64,000 bases of DNA from Kocuria sp. cx-455 (GTDB lineage: Bacteria; Actinomycetota; Actinomycetes; Actinomycetales; Micrococcaceae). Made by a program: the position numbers and the translations under genes. The stretch covers positions 434,001 through 498,000 of the forward strand of contig NZ_JACXBS010000001.1 of assembly GCF_014698015.1 (NCBI RefSeq). The letters run 5' to 3'. This document shows, piece after piece, positions 44,644 through 53,157 of this stretch. Under the pieces are notes generated by a model. That model worked only from the letters and a program-made list of their open reading frames with translations, did no database searches and was not told the origin of the DNA. The stretch's first letter is position 1. Each line of letters begins with the position of its first letter.

Positions 44644-45873
44644 ATGGCAGAGTTCTTTCGGATGGACAATCCGATTCAGAATTACGCGTGGGGATCACGA
44701 TCGGTGTTGGCCACCATGCAGGGCAGGCCTGTGCCCAGTGAGCACCCGGAGGCGGAACTGTGGATGGGCGCCCACTCGAGTGCGCCGTCCATCATCGAGG
44801 TGGATGGACACGCCACGAGCCTCGTCGACGTTCTGCCGGATCTGCCGTTCCTGCTGAAGATTCTGGCGATTGCTGCCCCGCTGTCCATTCAGGTTCACCC
44901 GTCCACTCAGCAAGCGAGGGAGGGTTTTGCGCGGGACAATGAGCAGGGGATGCCCCTCGAATCCCCGTCCCGCAATTACAAGGACGACCGAGCCAAACCG
45001 GAAACTGTGGTCGCTCTCACCGATATGTGGTTACTAGCCGGACAACGAACGGGCGCGCAGTTGCGAGAGCTTGCTCATGAGTTGCGCTTGGACTGGCTGT
45101 CGCGGGCGGCCAACGAGCCGTCGGCGCTGCGAGCGGCACTGTCGCTGTCGGAGGAGCGCGCGGCGGAGTCCGTCCGAGCGTGTGTGAGCGCCGCCGCCCG
45201 GCTACGCGGGACTCGCTTGGCGCATCTGCCCCGAGTCGACGAGGACGCGGCGTTGCACCCCGCGGCCACCCCGCTGGAACGGGCCGTCCATGTGATTGAG
45301 CTGCTGGATCATCATTACCCGGGTGACCCGGGCATGCTCGTGGCCCTGTGCATGAACCTCGTGCATCTGCACCCCGGACAGGCGGTGCACACCCCGCCCC
45401 AGCAGCTGCACGCGTACATCTCCGGAACGGCCGTGGAGGTCATGGGCTGTTCGGACAACGTGCTGCGAGCCGGACTCACAACAAAGCACATGGACGTGCC
45501 GGAGCTGCTGTCCGTACTGGCTCCGCAGCAGGCCCCGATCGAGATTCTCGACCCGGTTTCCAGCCCCGACGGGTCTGCGGACTATCCCCTGTGGGACACC
45601 TCGCTGAGCATGGTGGCCTTCCGGGTGCACCGCGGGCACGCCCTACGACGGCGGATTCCGGGGACCTCCGTAGTACTGGTCGCCCAAGGACACGTGACGG
45701 CCAGGATCTGCGAGACCGGGGCCTCGGATCATGAGGCACGGGCCGGGCATTCGCTGCTGTACCGCGGTGAAGCCGGGTTCGTGGAGTTCGCCGGTGAGGG
45801 CCTGGTGTTCGTGGTGAGCGGCCTACTCAACCCCAAAGGGGGTACTGGGACATCCGAGGATGTCGTTCAATAG
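44644..45873 (+). CDS. manA: Mannose-6-phosphate isomerase, class I
   Basis: 409 residues. Interconverts fructose-6-phosphate and mannose-6-phosphate. NYAWGSRS begins the family core; AELWMGAHSSAPS, LSIQVHPS (zinc His) and KPETVVAL are further conserved blocks, with LHPGQAVHTPPQQLHAYISG near the second half. An ATG at 44635 would add three residues; 44644 is more like homologues. Together with the divergent phosphomannomutase it makes mannose-1-phosphate for mannosylated lipids or glycans. The GH76 mannanase-like enzyme earlier in the window may be related in pathway, not in operon. Confidence 0.94.
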   Translation: MAEFFRMDNPIQNYAWGSRSVLATMQGRPVPSEHPEAELWMGAHSSAPSIIEVDGHATSLVDVLPDLPFLLKILAIAAPLSIQVHPSTQQAREGFARDNEQGMPLESPSRNYKDDRAKPETVVALTDMWLLAGQRTGAQLRELAHELRLDWLSRAANEPSALRAALSLSEERAAESVRACVSAAARLRGTRLAHLPRVDEDAALHPAATPLERAVHVIELLDHHYPGDPGMLVALCMNLVHLHPGQAVHTPPQQLHAYISGTAVEVMGCSDNVLRAGLTTKHMDVPELLSVLAPQQAPIEILDPVSSPDGSADYPLWDTSLSMVAFRVHRGHALRRRIPGTSVVLVAQGHVTARICETGASDHEARAGHSLLYRGEAGFVEFAGEGLVFVVSGLLNPKGGTGTSEDVVQ

Positions 45874-45919
45874 GAAGTAAGCGTATTATTTAGCTTCTCA
45901 TTGGATGGTGGAGATCTTC

Positions 45920-46462
45920 ATGGATCGACGAATAGAGCGAACGCGTAAAGCGGTGGTGGATGCCACGGTCGATCTGGTGGCCCGCTGCGGATCCCACGTG
46001 GGCATGACCGAAATCGCCCAGGCCGCCGGCGTGAGCCGTAAGGCCGTGTACGAGAACTTTGGTTCACGCGAGCAGGTATTGCTGCAGGCCACCGTGAATC
46101 TACTCCGCGCGGAACTGTCTTTGAAGGGCGCCGGCAGCACCGGAAACGGTGATGTCATGGAACGACTCGCGTACACCGTGATCGAGCACATGAGTGAGTA
46201 CCGACAGTACTACTCCGCCGTGCTCTCGGGCCCGGGTGGTTATCTGGCGGGCAATGCGCTGGTTCTCCAACTTGCGGTCGCGTGCCGTCAACTGCGTAAC
46301 GACTCTGGCCAGCCCAGCCCTTCGAGCCTTTACGACCGGTTCATGATCCACGGTCTACTGGGTGTGTTGACCGAGGCGCTGGTGGAACATGACAGCGCGG
46401 ACCTGCATGCCGTGGTGAGCAGGTTGTACAGGGAGCTCGGGGCGTCCAACAAGAACTCGTAA
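45920..46462 (+). CDS. TetR-family transcriptional regulator
   Basis: 180 residues. The N-terminal helix-turn-helix is RTRKAVVDATVDLVARCGS and GVSRKAVYENFGSREQVLLQ. The C-terminal domain is of the common TetR_C type, not one I can match to a ligand. The ATG at 45920 has GGTGGAGA upstream; a start 15 bases earlier is possible. The membrane-protein gene follows by 12 bases and the reductase-like gene after that, so it probably regulates its own three-gene operon. Confidence 0.88.
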   Translation: MDRRIERTRKAVVDATVDLVARCGSHVGMTEIAQAAGVSRKAVYENFGSREQVLLQATVNLLRAELSLKGAGSTGNGDVMERLAYTVIEHMSEYRQYYSAVLSGPGGYLAGNALVLQLAVACRQLRNDSGQPSPSSLYDRFMIHGLLGVLTEALVEHDSADLHAVVSRLYRELGASNKNS

Positions 46463-46474
46463 GGAGGACTCGTC

Positions 46475-47041
46475 GTGGCACAGGAATACCGGCTGACGGG
46501 AGCCGACCGACCCAATGTCCCCATACCCTCGCTGGCATGGGTCGACAAGGTATGGAAACGCCGCCTGGCCGTGGTGGCAGTGGTGACACTCGGTGCGGGC
46601 ATTGTGGGGATAGTCGCCGGTGACCGGCTGAACCAAACCGGTGTCTTCGACAGCGCCTGGCAGTGGCCGGTACTCCTGGCGGGCGCGGCGGCGTCGCTGG
46701 GGGGCGTGACCCTATCGTTCATGCGTGTCGACCAGGTGCCCCGGGTGGGGATGATGGAGGAACGCTCCGTGGGTTCCAAAGGGGTCCGTGCGAGTGCTCG
46801 AACCGGCCGTTTGCCGCAGGACACCGCGCACCTTCGGGTCCAGGACTACATGGCCGTGGAAATGGTGCAGTACGGCTGGCCCATGGTTCCGGCCCTGGTG
46901 GGAATGATCTTGGTGCTCATCGCGCTATGGACAGTGGCACCCGCCGTGGTCATCGCCCTGCTGCTGGTAGCGGTGTGGGCGGCCATCCGAATCAACGGAA
47001 CGACCACGGCACGGAAGTACTACCGGCTACGGAAGGACTAA
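46475..47041 (+). CDS. Membrane protein of unknown function
   Basis: 188 residues. Hydrophobic segments lie near 32-50, 65-85 and 130-170 (the last long enough for two). The middle ~45 residues, hydrophilic and between the segments, include VGSKGVRASARTGRLPQDT. The C-terminus is basic (TARKYYRLRKD). The GTG at 46475 has AAGGAGG. It lies between a TetR regulator and a reductase-like gene in one operon. I do not recognise the family. Confidence 0.75.
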   Translation: MAQEYRLTGADRPNVPIPSLAWVDKVWKRRLAVVAVVTLGAGIVGIVAGDRLNQTGVFDSAWQWPVLLAGAAASLGGVTLSFMRVDQVPRVGMMEERSVGSKGVRASARTGRLPQDTAHLRVQDYMAVEMVQYGWPMVPALVGMILVLIALWTVAPAVVIALLLVAVWAAIRINGTTTARKYYRLRKD

Positions 47042-47043
47042 CC

Positions 47044-47706
47044 ATGTCGAACATCATGATCATCGGAGGCCATGGCAAGGTGGCCCTGCAGCTGAGTCAA
47101 ATCCTCTCGGGAGACGGGCACCGGGTGAACTCGGTGATTCGCTCCGAATCGCAGATCCAGGACGTCGAGGACCGCGGCGCGACAGCCGTGGTTGCGGATG
47201 TCGAGAAACTCGACACGGACGGCTTCAAGGAACTCTTGGCCGGCCAGGACGCCGTGGTGTGGTCCGCCGGCGCCGGTGGCGGCGATCCCGAGCGCACGTA
47301 CGCCGTGGACCGCGATGCCGCTATTCGCTCCATGGACGCGGCTCAGGCCGCGGGCGTCGAACGCTACGTGATGGTCTCCTACATGGGCGCGAGCCAGGAT
47401 CACGGCGTACCGGAGGACGATTCCTTCTACGCGTACGCGCAGTCCAAGGCAGACGCCGATGACCACTTGCGCGAGAGCTCCCTGAAATGGACGATTCTGG
47501 GTCCGGGCAAGCTCACCGATGACGAAACAACCGGCATGATCACCACCAAGCCGGGCGAGGGGGAGAACGCCGCCAACACCGCGCGCGGCAACGTGGCCCT
47601 GGTGGCCGCCGCCGTCTTGGCCGACCCTGACACCACGGTGGGAAAAAAGATTGATTTCGCGGACGGCGACACGGTGATCACCGAGGGTCTGGCGGAGCTC
47701 TCCTAG
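47044..47706 (+). CDS. NAD(P)-binding atypical SDR protein (YwnB-like)
   Basis: 220 residues. The dinucleotide-binding glycine motif GGHGKVALQL begins at residue ~8, and VVWSAGAGGG, YVMVSYMGAS and the FYAYAQSKADAD block (Tyr-x3-Lys-like) identify an atypical short-chain dehydrogenase/NmrA-like protein. Such proteins often serve as redox or dinucleotide sensors rather than enzymes. The ATG at 47044 lies two bases after the upstream stop, implying coupling. Its last bases overlap the convergent SnoaL-like gene by four. Confidence 0.88.
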   Translation: MSNIMIIGGHGKVALQLSQILSGDGHRVNSVIRSESQIQDVEDRGATAVVADVEKLDTDGFKELLAGQDAVVWSAGAGGGDPERTYAVDRDAAIRSMDAAQAAGVERYVMVSYMGASQDHGVPEDDSFYAYAQSKADADDHLRESSLKWTILGPGKLTDDETTGMITTKPGEGENAANTARGNVALVAAAVLADPDTTVGKKIDFADGDTVITEGLAELS

Positions 47707-48179
47707 GAGGCGGTCCCCAGAAAATCTCCCATTCCCAGGTCACGCTGGGAGGCGCCTCCGGGGTCGTTCTCCCAGCGCTGCCCTCGGGACACCCTGCGTT
47801 GCAAGATGCGCCATCCCGCCTCGGTGTGCACCCATTCGTCCAGATAGTCGCCCGAGGCCAAGCTCCGGTCGTGGCGCACGATGAAATATTTACTCCACGA
47901 CCGGGCACGCTTCCTGCCCTCCGAATCGACGGGCAGCCGGTGGATCACGGTGTTCGTGGTGTAGTGCGGGTGATACGGGCTCACCTGTTCGATGCGGCCC
48001 GGAATATCGTCCCGGGAGCGGGTGTAATTCCCCGGGCTCCCGAATTTCACATCGGGAGTGAAGATGCGGGAGAGCTGTTCCCAATCGCGGTTGTCGATGC
48101 AGTGCGCGTACCGCGCCAGAACCTCATGGATTTCAAGCGCGTCAACCGCGGTCGGGCGCCGCCACCGAGCGGTGCTCAT
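47703..48179 (-). CDS. SnoaL-like (NTF2-fold) protein, second of a pair
   Basis: 158 residues. LEIHEVLARYAHCIDNRDWEQL and a central Phe-rich stretch mark a SnoaL_4-type NTF2 fold, a cone-shaped pocket used by ketosteroid isomerases, dehydratases and dioxygenase beta subunits. The conserved His-Asp pair seen in such enzymes may be represented by H and D in CIDNRDW, but catalytic residues cannot be assigned. The ATG overlaps the stop of the upstream paralogue (ATGA). The two proteins may form a heterodimer. Confidence 0.82.
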   Translation of the reverse strand: MSTARWRRPTAVDALEIHEVLARYAHCIDNRDWEQLSRIFTPDVKFGSPGNYTRSRDDIPGRIEQVSPYHPHYTTNTVIHRLPVDSEGRKRARSWSKYFIVRHDRSLASGDYLDEWVHTEAGWRILQRRVSRGQRWENDPGGASQRDLGMGDFLGTAS

Positions 48180-48742
48180 CGGGTCTGCTCCTCGCGGCTG
48201 GGGTGCGCGGTGTTCGCCGTGGTTTCCTGGGCACGAACAATGGCCTCATTGAAGTGCATAAACGTATAGGGACCCGGAACGTACCCGGCGCCTGAATGCT
48301 CCGGCTCGCGCAGCATGTTCCGTGCGTGAATCACGCGTCGAGTGATTCGCCACCCGTCCGGGGTACGCACCACCGTGTCCACAGCATCGGTACCCACGGC
48401 CCTTTGATCGAAGGAAACCAGGATCATCCTGCTCCACGTGACCGCGGTGTCCCCGTCAATGGGTTCGATGACGGTATTGAGCACGTGCACGCTGCCGTAC
48501 CGGGCCAATTGTGACAGTTCGTAGCCTTGCCGGATCCCCGCGGGCCCGTGCAAGGTCATGGCGGGCGCCAAGTCCGCCACCGATACGGGGGTGACCATGC
48601 GAGGGGCCAGGTATTCGACGTCCTCGGTCACCGTGTCCGCCAGATGATCCCATTCACGGTTGTCGATCACGTGAGACAAGAAATGCAAGGTTTCCAGGAT
48701 GTCGAGCCGATCCTGCGGGTCGAGTGCGGGGGTTTCGGACAT
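48176..48742 (-). CDS. SnoaL-like (NTF2-fold) protein, first of a pair
   Basis: 188 residues. The N-terminal half has LETLHFLSHVIDNREWDHLADTVTEDVEYLAP, closely similar in layout to the neighbouring gene (CIDNRDWEQL vs VIDNREWDHL), so the two are paralogues. It is about 30 residues longer, chiefly at the C-terminus. The promoter region, shared with the divergent acylphosphatase gene, is 75 bases long. A role in a steroid-, aromatic- or polyketide-type conversion is suggested by family only; no oxygenase is adjacent. Confidence 0.82.
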   Translation of the reverse strand: MSETPALDPQDRLDILETLHFLSHVIDNREWDHLADTVTEDVEYLAPRMVTPVSVADLAPAMTLHGPAGIRQGYELSQLARYGSVHVLNTVIEPIDGDTAVTWSRMILVSFDQRAVGTDAVDTVVRTPDGWRITRRVIHARNMLREPEHSGAGYVPGPYTFMHFNEAIVRAQETTANTAHPSREEQTR

Positions 48743-48817
48743 GGGTGAGGTGACCTTTCACGGGTGCTGCCGAACAACGCAGTATATTCTTCCAGAAGTA
48801 TCTCCTAATCTGGGCCC

Positions 48818-49156
48818 ATGGATATGCCACCACTGCACCCGCGTGCCTCCGACGACCGTGCACCCGAAGAACTGGATCTCAACGAACCTCTTGCCATGAC
48901 CGCGGTGATTCATGGAACCGTACAAGGCGTGGGGTTTCGCTACTGGGCCTGGAGACACGCCGAAAAACTCGGGCTGGTCGGGCACGCGACCAATAATTCC
49001 GACGGCACCGTGACCATCACGGTGGAGGGCCCTCGCTGGGCGGTGCGTGACCTGCTCAAATCGCTCAATTCCAGTGACACCCCGGGTGTTGTGATGACCG
49101 TGGACGCTCATTACGGTCCGGTCACCGGAGCGTTCACGGATTTCAGCCGGCACTGA
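48818..49156 (+). CDS. acyP: Acylphosphatase
   Basis: 112 residues, of which the last ~87 are the canonical fold: HGTVQGVGFRYWAWRHA (phosphate-binding loop with the catalytic Arg) and GHATNNSDGTV (the catalytic Asn). The first ~25 residues, acidic and Pro-rich, are an extension not usual in the family; an internal start at Met27 (48896) would give the standard length. It hydrolyses acyl phosphates. Followed by the pyruvate-kinase-like gene in the same direction, 79 bases on. Confidence 0.9.
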   Translation: MDMPPLHPRASDDRAPEELDLNEPLAMTAVIHGTVQGVGFRYWAWRHAEKLGLVGHATNNSDGTVTITVEGPRWAVRDLLKSLNSSDTPGVVMTVDAHYGPVTGAFTDFSRH

Positions 49157-49235
49157 CGGCAGCGCCGTTCACCGTTTGTCAATGTGGTGTCACTACGGTG
49201 AACGGACACCATAGGAGCAGGAGGTTGACCGGACC

Positions 49236-51107
49236 ATGAGCCAAGTGCCAGACCGTGTGTTCCAGCAGCGTCGCGAAGTGGCGGCGCAGGCCATGGACGC
49301 GGTGGAGGAATTATTCCGCGTGGTGGGCAAGGCGCGGACCGCGCAAGTGGATCGCATCAACCGTGTGCGCCCCCGTCACCGGTGGTCCGCCGTCAATTTG
49401 GTCGATTACGCCGCGGTGCGCAGCCAGGACGTCCGCCAGTTACAAGCGGACCTCTCGGAGCTGGGGCTCTCATCGCTGGGCCGCATGGAAGCCGGGGTGG
49501 AGGACCACCTCAAGGCGGTGCTGCTGAGCCTGGCGGCCATTGCCGGCAGGCCCGAACCCGATCTGGGCATGCTCGACGTGGGAATCGAACCCGGGGAGAA
49601 CCAGCGCAGCGGCCAGAAAACGTTGGTGCGCAACACCGTGCATCTGCTGGGGCGGGCCCCCGAGGGCCGAGAGACCCGCATCATGGTCACGTTGCCGTCC
49701 GAAGCCGCCGGCGACGCCGCCACGGTCCGGGACATGGTGGCAGCCGGGATGAACGTGGCCCGCATCAACTGCGCGCATGACGGGACCGAGGAATGGGCGC
49801 GCATGATCGAGCACGTGCGCGCGGCGGCGTCGGAATTGGACAAGGATCTGAGGATCTCCATGGATCTGGGCGGACCCAAGGTGCGCACCGGTCCCATTGA
49901 GCCGGGGCCGCGCGTCGAGAAGATCAAACCCACGCGCGACGCGAGGGGACACGTCACCGAACGCGCCCGACTCTGGCTGGGGAGCTCGCCCCACGACGAT
50001 GTGCTGCCCAGTGTGCCGGTGAGCCCGGCATCGTGGTTGGCGCGGCGCTCGGTGGGGGAGCGAATCCGGCTGCGGGATGCCCGTGAATCCGGTCGCTCCC
50101 TGCACGTGGTGGCGGTCGAGGACGGCGGTGTGCTGGTGGAATTCGCCAAGACCGTGTATTTCGCCACCGATTTGGTCCTCAAGGCCGCCAACGGGGACCA
50201 CGCGGTCCTGGGCGAGCTGCCCGAAACCGAGCAGGCGCTGCGTCTGAACATCGGCGACACCCTGCGACTCGTGCGCAGCCTGGAACCGGTGCCTGCGGTG
50301 AGCCACTCCCCGTTCACCATCGGGTGCACGCTCCCCGAAGCGTTCCAGGACGTGGAACCGGGGGACCGGGTGTGGCTCAACGACGGCAAGATCGGCGGAG
50401 TCACCCGCTCCGTGACCGCCGACAGCATGGACATCGAGGTTCTGCACACCGGACCCAATGGCGCCAATCTCAAGGCGGAGAAAGGCATTAATTTCCCGGA
50501 CACCGAGCTGCGGATCCGCTCCCTGACCGAGCAGGACCGCCAGGACCTGGAGTTCGTGGCCCGCAACGCGGACATCGTGAACATGTCGTACGTGCGCAGT
50601 CGCACGGACGTCACCGATCTGCTGGACGAACTCACCCGGTTGGACGCCACCGACGTGGACGTGAGCCTCAAGATCGAGACGGTGGGTGGGTTCGAGCAGC
50701 TGCCGCAAATGTTGTTGGAGGTCATGCGCTGGAAGGACGCCGGGGTCATGATCGCCCGCGGCGACCTGGCGGTGGAAACCGGGTTCGAGCGTCTCGCGGA
50801 GGTTCAACAGGAGATCCTGTGGCTGTGCGAGGCCGCCCATGTGCCGGTCATCTGGGCCACCCAGGTGCTGGAGAGCCTGGCGAAAAAGGGTATTCCTTCC
50901 CGCGCGGAAGTCACCGATGCCGCCCAAGGCCAGCGCGCCGAGTGCGTGATGCTCAACAAGGGCCCGTTCATCATCGACACCATTGCCGCGCTGTCCTCGA
51001 TCCTGGGGCGGATGTCGGGCCATGTGATCAAGAAAACGGACCTGCTGCGCAAACTGAACGCGTGGGACGAGTTCGTGCGCGCGGATGGAAACCACCCGGG
51101 GCGGTGA
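49236..51107 (+). CDS. Pyruvate kinase-like protein with N-terminal extension
   Basis: 623 residues. Residues ~145-620 contain pyruvate kinase barrel motifs: NVARINCAHDG, DLGGPKVRTG, NDGKIGG, KGINFPDTEL, LKIETVGGFEQL (catalytic Lys ~479), MIARGDLAVE and ATQVLESL...PSRAEVTD. The inserted B-domain is larger and unlike the usual one. The C-terminal allosteric domain is missing; the protein stops soon after the barrel. The N-terminal ~145 residues form a helical extension without recognisable motifs. AGGAGG precedes the ATG. It may be catalytic, but the canonical enzyme is probably encoded elsewhere. It is followed by an unknown gene 139 bases on. Confidence 0.82.
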   Translation: MSQVPDRVFQQRREVAAQAMDAVEELFRVVGKARTAQVDRINRVRPRHRWSAVNLVDYAAVRSQDVRQLQADLSELGLSSLGRMEAGVEDHLKAVLLSLAAIAGRPEPDLGMLDVGIEPGENQRSGQKTLVRNTVHLLGRAPEGRETRIMVTLPSEAAGDAATVRDMVAAGMNVARINCAHDGTEEWARMIEHVRAAASELDKDLRISMDLGGPKVRTGPIEPGPRVEKIKPTRDARGHVTERARLWLGSSPHDDVLPSVPVSPASWLARRSVGERIRLRDARESGRSLHVVAVEDGGVLVEFAKTVYFATDLVLKAANGDHAVLGELPETEQALRLNIGDTLRLVRSLEPVPAVSHSPFTIGCTLPEAFQDVEPGDRVWLNDGKIGGVTRSVTADSMDIEVLHTGPNGANLKAEKGINFPDTELRIRSLTEQDRQDLEFVARNADIVNMSYVRSRTDVTDLLDELTRLDATDVDVSLKIETVGGFEQLPQMLLEVMRWKDAGVMIARGDLAVETGFERLAEVQQEILWLCEAAHVPVIWATQVLESLAKKGIPSRAEVTDAAQGQRAECVMLNKGPFIIDTIAALSSILGRMSGHVIKKTDLLRKLNAWDEFVRADGNHPGR

Positions 51108-51129
51108 GATGGGCGGGAACCCGGCTCGT

Positions 51130-51139
51130 GCGGCGTCGT
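51130..51139 (-). repeat. Single copy of ACGACGCCGC motif
   Basis: Reads GCGGCGTCGT on the plus strand; lies 23 bases after the pyruvate-kinase-like gene, where a terminator would be expected. A paired inverted copy is not evident. Confidence 0.6.
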
Positions 51140-51246
51140 CGGATAGCGAACGCCCGCGCGGTGATCAGCGGGCTGTGCAATAGTTGACGCCAGTGACAGG
51201 CGAGACCAGCCCGACCGATTGAGTACGCCTCGAGGAGTGCACCGAA

Positions 51247-52026
51247 ATGGACATGAACCCGCTGAACAAGGCCTTTGACGAGGACGGCAAACCCAAACCG
51301 GGTGTCAACAAGTTCTTGAACCATGTGCTGCGTATGCAACGACCCTTGGTGGTCAAAATGCTGCAGCGTGAACGCGAGCAGCACCCCAAGGACACACCCG
51401 CTCAAATTGCCAAGCGCCTGACCAAGACCTACCAGCGTTCGGTGACCGTGGGCGGCGGGGCGGTGGGTGCCACAGCCATGGTTCCCGGTATCGGCACCAT
51501 TGCGTCGCTGGGTCTGTCCTCGGTGGCCGTGGTCGGTTACCTGGAGGCCACCGCGCTCTACGCGCAGGCCATGGCCGAACTGCACGGTGTGCACCCCGAT
51601 GACGAAGAGCAGAACCGCACTATGGTCATGGCCTTGATGCTCGGGGAAGACGGCAACCAGCTGATGAGCCAGATCCTGGCGAATTCCAGCCGTTCCAAGG
51701 GCCTCACCAACAAGTGGGGGCTCATGCTCGGCAAAGATGAGAGCAACAAGAAGTTCGATGCCGGGCGAACCATCCGCAACATGTTCGTCAAGCGGTTCCT
51801 GGCCAAGCAGACCGGTGCCGTGATGGGCCGCGCCCTACCGTTCGGCATCGGCGCCGTGGTGGGCGGGGGCGCCAACCTGGCCATGTCCCGCCAGGTCATC
51901 AAGGCCACCGAGGAAGCGTTCGGTGAGTTCCCCGCGCAGTTCCCGGCCACGCTGGATGTGGCTGCGCGCGCGGAGGCATTCGGGGACGGCACCAAGGTCA
52001 AGGACCCGGATTCCATCGAGAAGTGA
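51247..52026 (+). CDS. Conserved protein of unknown function with a glycine-rich hydrophobic core
   Basis: 259 residues. The sequence from ~70 to 115 (TVGGGAVGATAMVPGIGTIASLGLSSVAVVGY) is glycine-rich and hydrophobic and may be a hairpin-like membrane insertion; ~190-225 is a second such stretch (MGRALPFGIGAVVGGGANLAM). The rest is amphipathic helix. This layout resembles EcsC-like proteins, but I cannot confirm it. GAGGAG lies nine bases before the ATG. It stands alone between the pyruvate-kinase-like and GDPD genes. Confidence 0.75.
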   Translation: MDMNPLNKAFDEDGKPKPGVNKFLNHVLRMQRPLVVKMLQREREQHPKDTPAQIAKRLTKTYQRSVTVGGGAVGATAMVPGIGTIASLGLSSVAVVGYLEATALYAQAMAELHGVHPDDEEQNRTMVMALMLGEDGNQLMSQILANSSRSKGLTNKWGLMLGKDESNKKFDAGRTIRNMFVKRFLAKQTGAVMGRALPFGIGAVVGGGANLAMSRQVIKATEEAFGEFPAQFPATLDVAARAEAFGDGTKVKDPDSIEK

Positions 52027-52167
52027 TGCGCTGCTGCGACCGGTAGCGGTTTGCACGCAACGCCCCGGGACCGCTCACGTGGTGCGGCACCGGGGCGTTC
52101 AGCTGTCCGTCACGGGCCATTGACCGGCAGATCAGGGCGAGTCAGCAACGGGCGATACGGTGGACGT

Positions 52168-53157
52168 GTGTTCACCGCACGTGAATCATCCGAACAGCTC
52201 CTGCGCGGCACTGCCACGGAGCAAGCACCGCGCATGACACGCGACGATCCGCGGCCCGGGCGCCCCCTGATCTACGCGCACCGAGGTTCTTCCGCGGCAT
52301 TTCCCGAACTCACCCGCTCCGCGTACGTCCAAGCGATCCTGGACGGCGCCGACGGAGTGGAATGCGATGTCCAGCTCACCCGGGACGGGTACCTGGTTCT
52401 CCACCACGACGCTCAGTTGGGCCGCACCTCCAACGGCACCGGGCCGGTGTCGCAGCACACCCTGAAGCAACTACGGGCCCTGGATTTCGTGTCGTGGAAG
52501 GGCGTGCCGATTCCGGAATCCCACGGCCGCCGGCACGAGCAGTTGCTAACTCTGGATGAGCTGCTGGACCTGCTGGAATCCGCGGGCCGCACCCTGGGAC
52601 TTGCGGTGGAGACCAAACATCCCAGTGCGTTCGGTCAGGGGCTGGAAGAAGCCGTTCTGGTGCTGCTCATGCGCCGCGGCTGGGATCCCGAGACCGGGTG
52701 GCTGGGCAACATCAAGGTCTCCGTCATGAGTTTCCATCCCGACGCCGTTCGCTACTTTCTGCAGTCCGTCCCACCGCGGCACGTGTGCCAGTTGGTCGCG
52801 GACACCACCGTGAGCTCGGTGCGGCACAGCATGCGGGTGGGGCCCGCGGCTGCCGTGGTCTACCGGGCCGGTATGAAACTCGTGGTGCCCCCGGCCGTCC
52901 CGATCATCGACAACGGTGAGGTGGAGCTGGCCGGGCCCGGGATCCAGTACGTGCGTGATCACCCCCGGGACGTGCTCGCGTGGCGGTCCAACGGATCGGT
53001 CCTGCGCGTGTGGACGGTCGACTCGTTCGCGGACACCCACATGTGCCTGTCCCTCGGGGTTCACCAGATCACCACCAATGTGCCGGCGGACGTGCTGCGC
53101 TGGGTGGCAGACGCTTCCGGCGGTGTTCTCGGGCGTCGCGCGGCTCAGTTCGCGTAG
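52168..53157 (+). CDS. Glycerophosphodiester phosphodiesterase family protein
   Basis: About 329 residues from a GTG at 52168 (start uncertain; an ATG at 52234 is possible). The GDPD fold shows AHRGSSAAFPELT (catalytic His), GADGVECDVQLTRDG (Glu and Asp metal ligands), VLHHD and VETKHP (Glu/Lys). TVDSF and QITTNVPADVL at the end match the family's C-terminal barrel strands. It releases glycerol-3-phosphate and an alcohol from glycerophosphodiesters. No signal peptide, so probably cytoplasmic. Its last 13 bases overlap the end of the convergent purB gene. Confidence 0.91.
   Translation: MFTARESSEQLLRGTATEQAPRMTRDDPRPGRPLIYAHRGSSAAFPELTRSAYVQAILDGADGVECDVQLTRDGYLVLHHDAQLGRTSNGTGPVSQHTLKQLRALDFVSWKGVPIPESHGRRHEQLLTLDELLDLLESAGRTLGLAVETKHPSAFGQGLEEAVLVLLMRRGWDPETGWLGNIKVSVMSFHPDAVRYFLQSVPPRHVCQLVADTTVSSVRHSMRVGPAAAVVYRAGMKLVVPPAVPIIDNGEVELAGPGIQYVRDHPRDVLAWRSNGSVLRVWTVDSFADTHMCLSLGVHQITTNVPADVLRWVADASGGVLGRRAAQFA

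Noticed and set aside
49406-51095. Two long minus-strand open frames opposite the pyruvate-kinase-like gene
   Set aside because: No recognisable motifs, and the plus-strand frame has conserved barrel motifs throughout.
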